Source of the DNA: Fibrobacter sp.
GTDB lineage: Bacteria; Fibrobacterota; Chitinivibrionia; Chitinivibrionales; Chitinispirillaceae
Length of the DNA stretch: 43,930 nt
Assembly (NCBI GenBank): GCA_012728995.1
Contig: JAAYEB010000083.1
Coordinates: 1-43,930 of the forward strand
Direction: 5' to 3'
Shown here: piece after piece, positions 9,472 to 18,486 of the stretch
How positions within the stretch are numbered: position 1 is the first letter of the stretch
How the letters are laid out: the number at the start of each line of letters is the position of its first letter
The notes under the pieces: generated by a model
The model's input: the letters and a program-made list of their open reading frames with translations, nothing else
Told to the model about the DNA's origin: nothing
Databases searched by the model: none
Translations under genes and position numbers: made by a program

Positions 9472-10506
9472 GTGAAATCAAATAATCTTATTCAGGTTAA
9501 CCCGTTGATTTATTCGCAATGGGATCAAGCTGTTTTGAACGGGCCAAACAACCAATTTTTTCACCTATCCTGCTGGATGAAAACATTAATAGATACATAT
9601 AATTTTAAACCGCTCTATTTCATGGTACAATCGGATCATGCGTGTACGATCCCTATACTGGTTGTTAAAACACTCTTAGGAAAGAAAAAAGCAGTTGCGC
9701 TTCCCTTCTCAGATGAGTGCGATATCTATTGCACGAGCATGAGTCATGATGAACTGGTGTCAAAACTTCTTTCTGTGGCTCGCAATGAGAAACAGGATAG
9801 ACTTGAATTCAGAGGAACAACCGAGTTTCAACCATCAGGTGAACCATCACATACGTATTGGGGACACCGTCTGGTTTTAACAAAAGAAGAAATTCTCTGG
9901 AAAAATCTGTCCTCCTCTAAAAGGCGCAATATCCGGAAAGCACAGCGTGAGAATATGATCATTGCTTTCCATAATGAACAGAACACAATTCGGGAATTTT
10001 ACCAACTGCATTGCCTTACCAGAAAGCGCCATGGACTTCCGCCGCAGCCAGTTTCGTTTTTTAACGCGATATACAAAAATATTATTTCGAAAAAATTTGG
10101 CGAAGTTGCTCTTGCGTATTCTGGAAAAACACCAGTTGCCGGCGCCGTTTTTTTTATCTCTGGATCAGACGTTATTTTCAAATTCGGCGCTTCAGATAAA
10201 AGTTTCCAGAATATGAGAGCCAATGATCTGCTTATGTGGGAAGCTATCAGAAGGTATGCAGGAAAAGGATTATCTTCGTTTTCTTTTGGTAAAACTGAAA
10301 AGTCCAATGAGGGGCTGTGCCATTATAAGGATGGTTTTGGGATTGAAAGAGTACAATTGTATGATCATTGTTATAACGTCAAAACTGGTAAAAAGGAAAA
10401 GAAATCGTCGTATGATAATTATCTCATTTTAAATATGATTCTAAAGAAAATGCCAATTCAGCTATTGAGAATTTGTGGTGAACTAATATATCGATACTTT
10501 GCATAA
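9472..10506 (+). CDS. FemAB-like acyltransferase (GNAT superfamily)
   Basis: This belongs to the FemAB/Acetyltransf_6 group, cytoplasmic enzymes that transfer an acyl or aminoacyl group; one branch is associated with PEP-CTERM/exosortase polysaccharide loci (family knowledge). Visible features are NQFFHLSCWMKTLIDTY near the start, LSSSKRRNIRKAQRENM in the middle and FKFGASDKSFQNMRANDLLM followed by FSFGKTEKSNEGLCHYKDGFG, the usual acetyl-CoA-binding half. I chose the GTG at 9472, with AAGGA five bases upstream, because the family homology begins right there and gives ~344 residues. The frame is open back to an ATG at 9301, which has no ribosome-binding site and would add 57 unmatched residues. 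It is followed closely by the DUF218 gene. Confidence 0.72.
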   Translation: MKSNNLIQVNPLIYSQWDQAVLNGPNNQFFHLSCWMKTLIDTYNFKPLYFMVQSDHACTIPILVVKTLLGKKKAVALPFSDECDIYCTSMSHDELVSKLLSVARNEKQDRLEFRGTTEFQPSGEPSHTYWGHRLVLTKEEILWKNLSSSKRRNIRKAQRENMIIAFHNEQNTIREFYQLHCLTRKRHGLPPQPVSFFNAIYKNIISKKFGEVALAYSGKTPVAGAVFFISGSDVIFKFGASDKSFQNMRANDLLMWEAIRRYAGKGLSSFSFGKTEKSNEGLCHYKDGFGIERVQLYDHCYNVKTGKKEKKSSYDNYLILNMILKKMPIQLLRICGELIYRYFA

Positions 10507-10560
10507 ACCTTTTACAAGTGATTCATAAAGCGTAGAAACTGAATAAGGAGTGTCCGGCGT

Positions 10561-11181
10561 ATGAGAATCGTCTTCAGTAAAAAAAACATACTAATAGGCG
10601 GTCTGTGTATTGTTGCCAGTGGTATAATGATTGACCTTATTGTTTTTCCCTTGATATTTCGATTTTTAAGATCAGTTCCTAAAATCGAGCATGCAGAGAT
10701 TCTTGTGGTGCAAGGCTGGGTTTTTGATACCATGGTGGACCAGACGGTGGCGGAAATAAACAGAGGTAATTACCGGGCGATCGTAGTTTCAGGAAATGGT
10801 TCTATGACAGAAAGAACTAAAAAGAGACTGCTTGCCAGAGGCGTGGATTCTTCGATGGTTTTTACTGCTCCGTACAGTAAAAAAACGAAAAGGGACCACA
10901 CATTCAATGAAGCTTTATATGTAAAAAAGCTGCTTGAAACTCAATTTCCTGACCTGTTCTCAATAAATATTGCAACAGGATATCCCCACAGCAAAAAGTC
11001 AGTAACCATATTCAGAAGAGTACTGGGGAAAAAGTACACGGTCGGAATTGTTGCCTGCAAGCCAAATCATTACGATTCTGACCATATATGGAAATCCCCC
11101 CATGGAATGTATAATACCTTCAGATTTTTTATTGGATATCTCTATGCCCTGGTTTGGCCGCTCGAGTGGATAAAGGGGTAA
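10561..11181 (+). CDS. DUF218 (YdcF/ElyC/SanA-like) membrane-anchored protein
   Basis: The protein has one N-terminal membrane helix (ILIGGLCIVASGIMIDLIVF) and a DUF218 domain. The family hallmarks are AEILVVQGWVFD (first strand), AIVVSGNG, a charged helix with HTFNEALYV, and INIATGYPHSKKSVTIFRRV. Characterised relatives (ElyC, SanA) affect cell-envelope integrity and polysaccharide carrier metabolism, but no reaction is established. AAGGAG ten bases upstream supports the ATG. It follows the FemAB-like gene by 54 bases, and similar proteins often lie near exosortase genes. A broken paralogue in opposite orientation lies at 27525-28150, on the other side of the synthetase genes. Domain call secure; function unknown. 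Confidence 0.8.
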   Translation: MRIVFSKKNILIGGLCIVASGIMIDLIVFPLIFRFLRSVPKIEHAEILVVQGWVFDTMVDQTVAEINRGNYRAIVVSGNGSMTERTKKRLLARGVDSSMVFTAPYSKKTKRDHTFNEALYVKKLLETQFPDLFSINIATGYPHSKKSVTIFRRVLGKKYTVGIVACKPNHYDSDHIWKSPHGMYNTFRFFIGYLYALVWPLEWIKG

Positions 11182-11187
11182 CCTTTT

Positions 11188-11273
11188 GCTACGGCAAGTC
11201 CGGGTACAAGTTTGTTCCGTAGCCTGAAGGGCTTCCGTTAAAATCCTGAGCACGTGGGTTTCCTACCCCGTGC
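11188..11273. other. Hairpin-rich spacer between convergent genes
   Basis: Three hairpins lie within 86 bases: GCTACGG (11188-11194) pairs with CCGTAGC (11217-11223); GAAG-GG-CTTC lies around 11226-11235; and GCACG(T)GGGT pairs with ACCCCGTGC (11250-11273, one bulge). There is no T-run on either strand. It may be a bidirectional terminator for the DUF218 and flavin-reductase genes, or a small palindromic element. Confidence 0.4.
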
Positions 11274-11283
11274 GGTAAGGGAA

Positions 11284-11338
11284 AATCGAAGAAATAAGAT
11301 AATATCGAATTTCGAATAACGAATCTTCAATATCGAAG
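11284..11338. repeat. Low-complexity CGAA/TCGAAT tandem-like tract
   Basis: The tract repeats variants of ATCGAAT, TTCGAATAACGAATC and ATATCGAAG. It resembles the junk-like short-word tract at 38092-38162 and lies directly after the stop of the minus-strand flavin-reductase gene. Confidence 0.5.
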
Positions 11339-12073
11339 TTAGTGTGAAACCGTACCCTCTGTTGTCTGGCCAGGTTTCTGGCCGCGTTCTGAATACTCTT
11401 TAAAAATCCGAAACGCCTTACCAACTGGTTCACTCGGAACTCGGTAATAACCGTCTGCAGTAAAAAGCAGCGGCTCAATACGTTCGATATCGATGCCCTT
11501 TTCAGTCAGGAACTCGGAAGAAACAAATGATTCAACGACCTCTCCGATAAACAGGTCTTTGTCCTTTACTTCAATATGGTGAATAACTTTGCAGACATAG
11601 TTGAGGGGGCACTCTTTCAGGCAGGGCGCACTTTTCTCACGACCAAAAAAGACAGTCATTACTTTCGATTTATCGGTAGTATGTCCGGATACGACTCCAA
11701 GATAATCTGTTCTTGCCATAATATTCCGTGAAGGGATATTGACGCTAAAATAACTGTTCCTGCGGATACCGATATTGGTATAATGCTTTTTGAACGAAGA
11801 CACGTAGATGACCGGATTGGGGCGAGTTGGGTCTATAAGACCAAAATTTCCCAGCGTGTTGAAATTGGGGCGATCATCAACTAGTGCACCGCAGATTACA
11901 ACAGGAAGTGGAAATACTTGTGACTTAACCGTAAGAGGTATTGCGGTTTTCCCTGAAGGAAGATTTGGTTTCGCTGACAGGTTCGAAGCAACCTCCTTGC
12001 AGGCAATTTTTACTGCGGTACGGATCAGGCGTGATTTGTTTGATGAATTGAAAAATTTTTTTAAAAGATTCAA
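11339..12073 (-). CDS. Flavin reductase-like domain protein
   Basis: This is predicted to be an FMN-binding split-barrel protein of the flavin-reductase-like family, which uses NAD(P)H to reduce free or bound flavin or serves as a small oxidoreductase. After a basic, helical N-terminus of about 50 residues come PLPVVICGALVDDRPNFNTL, then PVIYVSSFKKHYTNIGIRRN and YFSVNIPSRNIM, the usual order for flavin contacts. A Cys pair (CLKECPLNYVC) in the middle is typical of one branch of this family. The start is probably TTG at 12073, preceded by GAGGGG seven bases upstream. It is divergent from the synthetase operon (208-base gap), so it could share regulation or supply tailoring, but nothing shows that directly. 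Confidence 0.75.
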   Translation of the reverse strand: MNLLKKFFNSSNKSRLIRTAVKIACKEVASNLSAKPNLPSGKTAIPLTVKSQVFPLPVVICGALVDDRPNFNTLGNFGLIDPTRPNPVIYVSSFKKHYTNIGIRRNSYFSVNIPSRNIMARTDYLGVVSGHTTDKSKVMTVFFGREKSAPCLKECPLNYVCKVIHHIEVKDKDLFIGEVVESFVSSEFLTEKGIDIERIEPLLFTADGYYRVPSEPVGKAFRIFKEYSERGQKPGQTTEGTVSH

Positions 12074-12281
12074 GACTTTCCCCTCATTTTGAAAATACAG
12101 TTTTTAATAGTGTATATCCCCAAAATTTGAAATTATTTGCTATGAATATACTACAAATCAGTATTTTGTTTGAAATAAAATAAGAGTTACATTTGATTCA
12201 ATAAACTTTGAATAAATTTATCCATTATTAAATAATGTAATTAGACTTGGTTCAATTAAACAAAAAGGATGGCAGGACAAT

Positions 12282-15200
12282 ATGAGTATCTGTAAAGCAT
12301 CGCTACAACAGGAACAACACTGGGTCCTTTCGCAGATAAATCCGACCAGTTCTGCAGCTCATCTCTGTACCGTGTTCAGGCTGACAGGGGAATTAAACAT
12401 TAACAATCTGCAGGACTCTATTCTATATCTGATAGATAAGAATGTAATATTGCGCACAGTGTTGCGATCAACAGAGAACGGGCTGGAACAGGTTGCATTG
12501 GAGCAATCAAATCCAGTATTTAAAATGGATGATTTTGTTTGTCGTGCCGCGACTGAGACTCAAGGAGATAATCTGGTACAGCAGATTGTCAGCGAGCCGT
12601 TTGATACTGAAACAGGGCCTCTTTTCAGAGCCCGATTGATATGTCTACAGGAAAACAAATATACACTTGTATTTGTCTGGCACCACAGCATTTGTGATCT
12701 CAAAACAAAAGAGCTTTTTTGCGAAGAACTGGGATATGTATACAATGCAATGATTGATGGTAAACAGATTGATAAGTATGGCCAAACATCAGTGTATGGG
12801 GAATATGCTACCAGTCAGGCTGACTGGATGCTTAGTGAGGATTATTATTCTCATCAGGAATTCTGGAAAAAACATCTGGAAAATTCCACTGAAGCACTGG
12901 ATTTGCCAACTGATTTTCAGGTTCCCGCAAATCGTTCTTTTAAAGGGACAGAATATCCCTTCGGTATTTCATCTGAACTTTGGTCGCTTGTGCAGCAATA
13001 TGCGACAAAAAAGGAGAAAACTGTTTTTCAGGTATTGCTGGGGGTGTATATTTGTCTCCTGCATCGATATTGTCGCCAGAATGATATAGTAGTCGGGGTT
13101 CCCTATACCAACAGAATCCGGAAGGAATGGAAAAGATGCTGGGGTTGTTTTGTTAATGTGCTGCCATTACGGTTTAACTTAGATGAAGAGCAGTCTTTTT
13201 CCACGATTGTAGATCTGATTGCAGAGATAATGAACTCCGTTCGGGAGCATCAGGAAGTACCGTATCTGGACATCGTGAAGAATCTTCAGAAAAATACTTC
13301 ATCATCAGTACCATCTCTTTTTCGTGTAGGGTTTACCTTCGATCGGCCGGTTCAGTTGACCCTGAAAGATGTTGAAGTAACGTTTTTCCAACAACATTTT
13401 GGCGGATCGCAATTGGATCTGATGATGTATTTCAGTGAGATAGCTGGCTCTCTTGTGGGGAGGATCGAATATAACAGTGATCTGTTTGAAGCTGAAACGA
13501 TTCAAAGGATGTCGGAGCATTTTATACAGTTAGTGACAAAAATGGTTACTACACCCGAGGAAAAGATTCGAGATATTTCCTTTCTGACAGAAAAAGAGAT
13601 CAATCTTTTTAATCTGGTGAATAAAACCAAAGTTGAATATCCAGGTAATGTCTGTATACATCAGCTTTTTGAAGCACAGGTTGCAAGACGTCCTGAAAAA
13701 ACGGCTGTCATTTTTAAACAGGGAAAATTGACCTACAAAGAACTGAATGACAGGGCCAACCAGATTGCGGCCAGATTGCTGGAAACAGGAGCAAAAGCAG
13801 ACGACTATATCGGCCTTTTTATCGAACGTACTCCGGAAATGATTATCAGTATATTGGGAATTCTTAAAGCCGGCTGCACGTATGTCCCACTGGAACCAGA
13901 CCATCCAGTCGACAGAATCATTACAATCGCTGAGGACGCTTCAATTTCGATACTGGTAACACATTCGTTGCTAAAAAATAAAATTCCTGAATTGCATATC
14001 CCGGTGCTGTTTGCTGATCAATGTTCTGGAGTTTTTTCATCGAATATAATTGAAAAGCCGAATTCGGACCCGGAGCGCATTATCTATGCAATCTTTACCT
14101 CTGGATCTACAGGAAAACCCAAAGGAGTAACAATCACCCATCAGTCTGTTGTTAATGTACTGACTGCGATGATACAAAAGCAGGAAATCCGGGATTGCGA
14201 TACATTGCTTGCCGTCGTTCCTTTTACATTCGATATGTCGGTTCCCGATCTTTTTTTGCCATTACTCATAGGAGGGGCCACTGTATTTGCTGATAAATCT
14301 GATACTTTGGATGGTGTCAGACTCGCTGAACTGATAAAAGAACACAAGGTTTCAGCAATGGAGGCAACACCGACAACGATGCGGCTGCTTCTGGCTTGCG
14401 GATGGGAAGGGGACCCGTCATTGAAAGTACTGTGTGGCGGGGAGCCGGTAACCCGTGATCTGCTGGATGATTTGGTCACAAAAGTTGGTACTTTCTGGAA
14501 TATGTATGGTCCAACAGAAACAACAATCTATTCATGCTGTCATCGGATTACATCGCCATCGCAGGCAAACAGAATCGGAAAACCAGTCAACAATACCGAT
14601 GTCCGAGTAGTAGATAAGTACATGAATCAGGTTCCGGTTGGAATACCTGGTGAGTTACTGATTGGTGGAGCTGGAGTTTCAAAAGGGTATCTTAAAAGAC
14701 CCGACTTGAATCAGGAACGCTTTTTAGATCTTAATTTTTCAAATTCTGTTGCTTCAATGAAATATTATCGAACCGGTGACATTGTCAGATGGCATTCTGA
14801 TGGGACGCTTGAGTATTTGCACCGTATCGATAATCAGGTTAAGATAAGAGGCTTCAGAATAGAACTTGGTGAGATTGAAAATGTGATCGCATCCTGTTCT
14901 AGTGTTAAACAATGTATTGCTGTAGTGAGAGATGACATAAGTATAGAAAAACATATCGTGGCATACCTAATACTCGATAATGGAATGGGTGAACGAATTA
15001 CAATTGAAACGATTAAAAAACATACGGCTGAACTGCTGCCAGCATATATGCTTCCATCATTTTACGTGGTATGTGAAACGTTTCCGCTGACGGTCAGTGG
15101 TAAAATCGATAAAAATAATCTTCCAAAACCACTTCCTGTTATAGATAACGATGATGAGCAGATACCATTCTGGGAATCTGAAACAGAACAGAGCATTGCT

Positions 15201-18200
15201 GCTATCTGGCAAAATCTTCTAAACTGTAAAAATGTTCTGCCTGATGTCAGGTTCTTCGATGCAGGTGGAACTTCGCTTCTTGCAGCACGACTCGCAATAG
15301 AACTCCAGAACGTTTCGAATCAAAAGGTGCCAGTAGCAAAAATATTCCAGTTTCCGACGATTCGTGAACAGGCTCGACTCCTTTCAGATTCCACCAAACC
15401 AGATATGCATAGCACCAGTAATGGAAGCGACGCTATAAAAAAGGAAGACTTCACAGGAAGATCAGAGGATGTGGCGGTAATTGGTATGTCCTGCCGATTC
15501 CCCGGAGCACGCACAATCGCTGAATTCTGGAATACTCTGGTTGAGGGTAAGGAACAGATCTCCTTTTTTGAACCGGCACAAATTCTACCAGATATCGACC
15601 TGCATGCGAGAAATAAGGAAAACTATGTTTGTGCAAAAGGCATAGTATCCGAATCAGATTATTTTGATAATCACTTTTTTGGCCTTCCTGCTCAAATTGC
15701 TGAGGTGACTGATCCACAATTACGTCTTTTTCTCGAGCAAGCATATAGCGCACTTGAAGATGCTGGTTATCAGTTTGATAATAATGACAAGAGTATTGGC
15801 GTATATGCCGGAGTAGGCAGAAGTCTGTATTTGCGGCATAATTTATTGACAAGGCCTGATGTTTTAGAAAACAGTGGGGAATTGCAGATAGAGTTGGGTA
15901 ATGAGAAAGATTATGTTGCAACTCGCTTCTCACATTTTATGAATTTTAAAGGTCCCAGCTGCTGTGTCAGTACTGCATGTTCAACGTCTCTTGTAGCCAT
16001 CATTATGGCATACCAGGCAATTCTTCGCGGTGATTGTACTATGGCGATCGCCGGTGGCAGTAACATAACGTTTCCGATCCATCGCGGTCATCTTTATCAG
16101 GAAGGGGCGATTTTTTCAAAAGATGGTCACTGCCGACCATTTGATCGCCTCGCAAGCGGGACGACATTCAGTGACGGAGTCGGAATTGTTGTATTGAAGA
16201 AACTTTCAAAAGCAATCGAAGATCGAAATACAATCTATGCTGTACTGAAAGGTGGAGCGATCAATAATGATGGTGCACGTAAAGTCAGCTATTCTGCTCC
16301 GGGTGTAGACGGTCAGGTGGCTGTAATCACCGAAGCAATGAAGTCTGCTGGAGTTACTGCGGACCAAATCAATTACGTTGAAACACACGGAACTGCCACT
16401 CCACTGGGTGATCCAATCGAAATAGATGCTCTTACGCAGGCGTTCCGCCAAACAACGGATAGGAAGCAGTTTTGTGCTATCGGTTCAGTGAAAAGCAACA
16501 TTGGTCATACTGCAATCGCAGCAGGTGTTGCCGGATTTATAAAAACGGTACTCATGCTTTATAATAAAACTATTGTCCCCTCCATCAATTATACAGAACC
16601 TAATCCGGCAATTGATTTTCCTGAGAGTCCTTTTCATGTCGCAACAAAATGCAAGCCATGGCAGTCTGAAAGTACTCTACGGTATGCCGGAGTCAGTTCT
16701 TTTGGTTTTGGTGGCACCAATGCACATGTGATACTATCGGAACCACCAGAAACAGTTGGAAGTGGGCCATCCCGGCGCCAGCAACTGTTGCTCTTATCAG
16801 CAAAAAGCAAGGCTGCAGTATCCAGTATTGCAGAAGAGTACCGGTCATTTTTAACGAGTAATCAGAACATGAATCTTGCAGACTGCGCGTTTACTCTGCA
16901 GAAAGGACGCCAGCGGTTTGAGCATCGGTGGAGCACAACCTGTGCAACCATCGATGAAGCGGTACTTTCACTAAGAGATATTTCTTCATCGGATATCGTT
17001 TCCGGGATTCCGGGCACGAAGCGCACCCTTGTTTTTATGTATCCGGGACAGGGAAATCAGTATGTCAACATGGGCAGGATCCTCTATTCTGAGGAGCGGG
17101 TATACCGGGAGGCATTTGACCACTGTGTCGAGGCTCTCAGGAAAGGGGGAGCTGAAGATATCAGAAAGGCTATTTTTGTCGATGATACCGGTGCAGCGAA
17201 TGAACGGTTAAAAGATACCTTATTGGCTCAACCCGCAATTTTTGCAACGGAATATGCACTGAGTCGCCTCTGGTTAAGCTGGGGAATCACACCTGATCTT
17301 CTTGTTGGACACAGTATTGGAGAATTCTGTGCGGCCTGTATCTCCGGGATTATGTCGCTTGAGGATGCCTCCTTTCTTGTGGCTGTACGGGCAAAACTTA
17401 TGAGATCATGTGAGCCGGGAGCTATGTTATCGGTCCGTCTTTCAGAGGAGGATCTGCAACCAATTTTGAACAAAGATGTAAGTATCGGGGCTGTAAACAG
17501 TCCAAAACTGAGTGTAGTATCAGGTCCCCATGCTGCAATAAAGTTAGTAGAAAAAGAGTGTGAAACCAGGAATATTCCTTGTAGAAGATTACAAACCTCT
17601 CACGCATTTCACTCTTCTATGATAGATCCGGCTGTTGGACAGTTCGATCGCGAAGTAAGAAAAATCAAACTCAATCTCCCCAAAATACCGATTATTTCAA
17701 CCGTGACTGGCAAGTTGCTGACTGATGAACTTGCAACTAATCCAGGTTACTGGTCACATCATATGCGGGTAACTGTCCGATTCTCGGACGCAATTGCTTA
17801 TATTGCTAAAACCAGACCACTTGCTGATTTTCTGGAGGCAGGTCCTCGTGCAACGAGTTGTACACTGGTCAGGCAGCAGTTGTACGATTTCAAAAAATAC
17901 CGGACTATTCCATCAATGGGAGATGGAGCCGATCCCGGTATGGAAGACAGGGAATTACTGACAGCACTTGGAAAATTATGGGAAGGGGGTATTGAACCGG
18001 ATTGGAATGCTTTTTATCAGAATGAGCAGCGAAGATTGATTTCATTACCGACGTATCCATTTGAGCGTAAGAGGCATTGGGTTGAACCAGGAATAATGGT
18101 TCAGCAATCTGCAGGAAATCCAGAGATAAGCAGAATGACAGGTGATTCAGATGCTGAATTTACCGATAGTTCGATCAGTCTTGCCCTGACTGAAGCTGAG

Positions 18201-18440
18201 TCGGTTTTGTCAAAACTACGAAAAATAGTTGCTGAAGCGCTTGGGACCCCTGTTGAGGCCGTAGATGAGGATGCAACATTCCTTCAGCTGGGAATGGATT
18301 CGTTATTTTTAACGCAAATGACACAACGGATCAAATCATTGTTCAATGTAACAGTCTCAATGCGGCAACTCATGCGGCAACATTCAAGTATTTCGAAATT
18401 AAGTGACTTTATAGAGAACAATACACAAAATGCCAGATGA
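12282..18440 (+). CDS. Hybrid NRPS/PKS: C-A-PCP-KS-AT-ACP
   Basis: A 2052-residue multidomain synthetase. Condensation domain (~5-440): HHSICD at 134-139 keeps the catalytic HHxxxD, but the next residue is Leu rather than Gly. Adenylation domain (~460-950): TSGSTGKPKG near 606, RGFRIELGEIE near 857; my hand-read ten-residue code is D-M-P-E-L-G-M-I-Y-K, which I cannot assign. Peptidyl carrier: GGTSL with Ser998. Ketosynthase (~1060-1490): Cys1233 in TACSTSL, His1369 in ETHGTA, His1409 in NIGHTA, all intact. Acyltransferase (~1580-1890): Ser1678 in GHSIGE and a HAFH motif near 1774, typical for malonyl-CoA. Acyl carrier: Ser2007 in GMDSL. There is no KR, DH or ER, so the beta-keto group should remain. 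An N-terminal C domain could accept an acyl starter or an upstream intermediate. AGGA lies four bases before the ATG. Confidence 0.95.
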   Translation: MSICKASLQQEQHWVLSQINPTSSAAHLCTVFRLTGELNINNLQDSILYLIDKNVILRTVLRSTENGLEQVALEQSNPVFKMDDFVCRAATETQGDNLVQQIVSEPFDTETGPLFRARLICLQENKYTLVFVWHHSICDLKTKELFCEELGYVYNAMIDGKQIDKYGQTSVYGEYATSQADWMLSEDYYSHQEFWKKHLENSTEALDLPTDFQVPANRSFKGTEYPFGISSELWSLVQQYATKKEKTVFQVLLGVYICLLHRYCRQNDIVVGVPYTNRIRKEWKRCWGCFVNVLPLRFNLDEEQSFSTIVDLIAEIMNSVREHQEVPYLDIVKNLQKNTSSSVPSLFRVGFTFDRPVQLTLKDVEVTFFQQHFGGSQLDLMMYFSEIAGSLVGRIEYNSDLFEAETIQRMSEHFIQLVTKMVTTPEEKIRDISFLTEKEINLFNLVNKTKVEYPGNVCIHQLFEAQVARRPEKTAVIFKQGKLTYKELNDRANQIAARLLETGAKADDYIGLFIERTPEMIISILGILKAGCTYVPLEPDHPVDRIITIAEDASISILVTHSLLKNKIPELHIPVLFADQCSGVFSSNIIEKPNSDPERIIYAIFTSGSTGKPKGVTITHQSVVNVLTAMIQKQEIRDCDTLLAVVPFTFDMSVPDLFLPLLIGGATVFADKSDTLDGVRLAELIKEHKVSAMEATPTTMRLLLACGWEGDPSLKVLCGGEPVTRDLLDDLVTKVGTFWNMYGPTETTIYSCCHRITSPSQANRIGKPVNNTDVRVVDKYMNQVPVGIPGELLIGGAGVSKGYLKRPDLNQERFLDLNFSNSVASMKYYRTGDIVRWHSDGTLEYLHRIDNQVKIRGFRIELGEIENVIASCSSVKQCIAVVRDDISIEKHIVAYLILDNGMGERITIETIKKHTAELLPAYMLPSFYVVCETFPLTVSGKIDKNNLPKPLPVIDNDDEQIPFWESETEQSIAAIWQNLLNCKNVLPDVRFFDAGGTSLLAARLAIELQNVSNQKVPVAKIFQFPTIREQARLLSDSTKPDMHSTSNGSDAIKKEDFTGRSEDVAVIGMSCRFPGARTIAEFWNTLVEGKEQISFFEPAQILPDIDLHARNKENYVCAKGIVSESDYFDNHFFGLPAQIAEVTDPQLRLFLEQAYSALEDAGYQFDNNDKSIGVYAGVGRSLYLRHNLLTRPDVLENSGELQIELGNEKDYVATRFSHFMNFKGPSCCVSTACSTSLVAIIMAYQAILRGDCTMAIAGGSNITFPIHRGHLYQEGAIFSKDGHCRPFDRLASGTTFSDGVGIVVLKKLSKAIEDRNTIYAVLKGGAINNDGARKVSYSAPGVDGQVAVITEAMKSAGVTADQINYVETHGTATPLGDPIEIDALTQAFRQTTDRKQFCAIGSVKSNIGHTAIAAGVAGFIKTVLMLYNKTIVPSINYTEPNPAIDFPESPFHVATKCKPWQSESTLRYAGVSSFGFGGTNAHVILSEPPETVGSGPSRRQQLLLLSAKSKAAVSSIAEEYRSFLTSNQNMNLADCAFTLQKGRQRFEHRWSTTCATIDEAVLSLRDISSSDIVSGIPGTKRTLVFMYPGQGNQYVNMGRILYSEERVYREAFDHCVEALRKGGAEDIRKAIFVDDTGAANERLKDTLLAQPAIFATEYALSRLWLSWGITPDLLVGHSIGEFCAACISGIMSLEDASFLVAVRAKLMRSCEPGAMLSVRLSEEDLQPILNKDVSIGAVNSPKLSVVSGPHAAIKLVEKECETRNIPCRRLQTSHAFHSSMIDPAVGQFDREVRKIKLNLPKIPIISTVTGKLLTDELATNPGYWSHHMRVTVRFSDAIAYIAKTRPLADFLEAGPRATSCTLVRQQLYDFKKYRTIPSMGDGADPGMEDRELLTALGKLWEGGIEPDWNAFYQNEQRRLISLPTYPFERKRHWVEPGIMVQQSAGNPEISRMTGDSDAEFTDSSISLALTEAESVLSKLRKIVAEALGTPVEAVDEDATFLQLGMDSLFLTQMTQRIKSLFNVTVSMRQLMRQHSSISKLSDFIENNTQNAR

Positions 18441-18486
18441 GAGGTAATGAGATGCAAACCTTCGAGAAAGGATTGAGTGATTATTC

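Noticed and set aside
15451-15933. Long minus-strand ORF inside the first synthetase gene, and a similar one at 25107-25739
   Set aside because: Both lie opposite highly conserved KS and AT coding sequence and show no family features; they are shadows of the coding strand.
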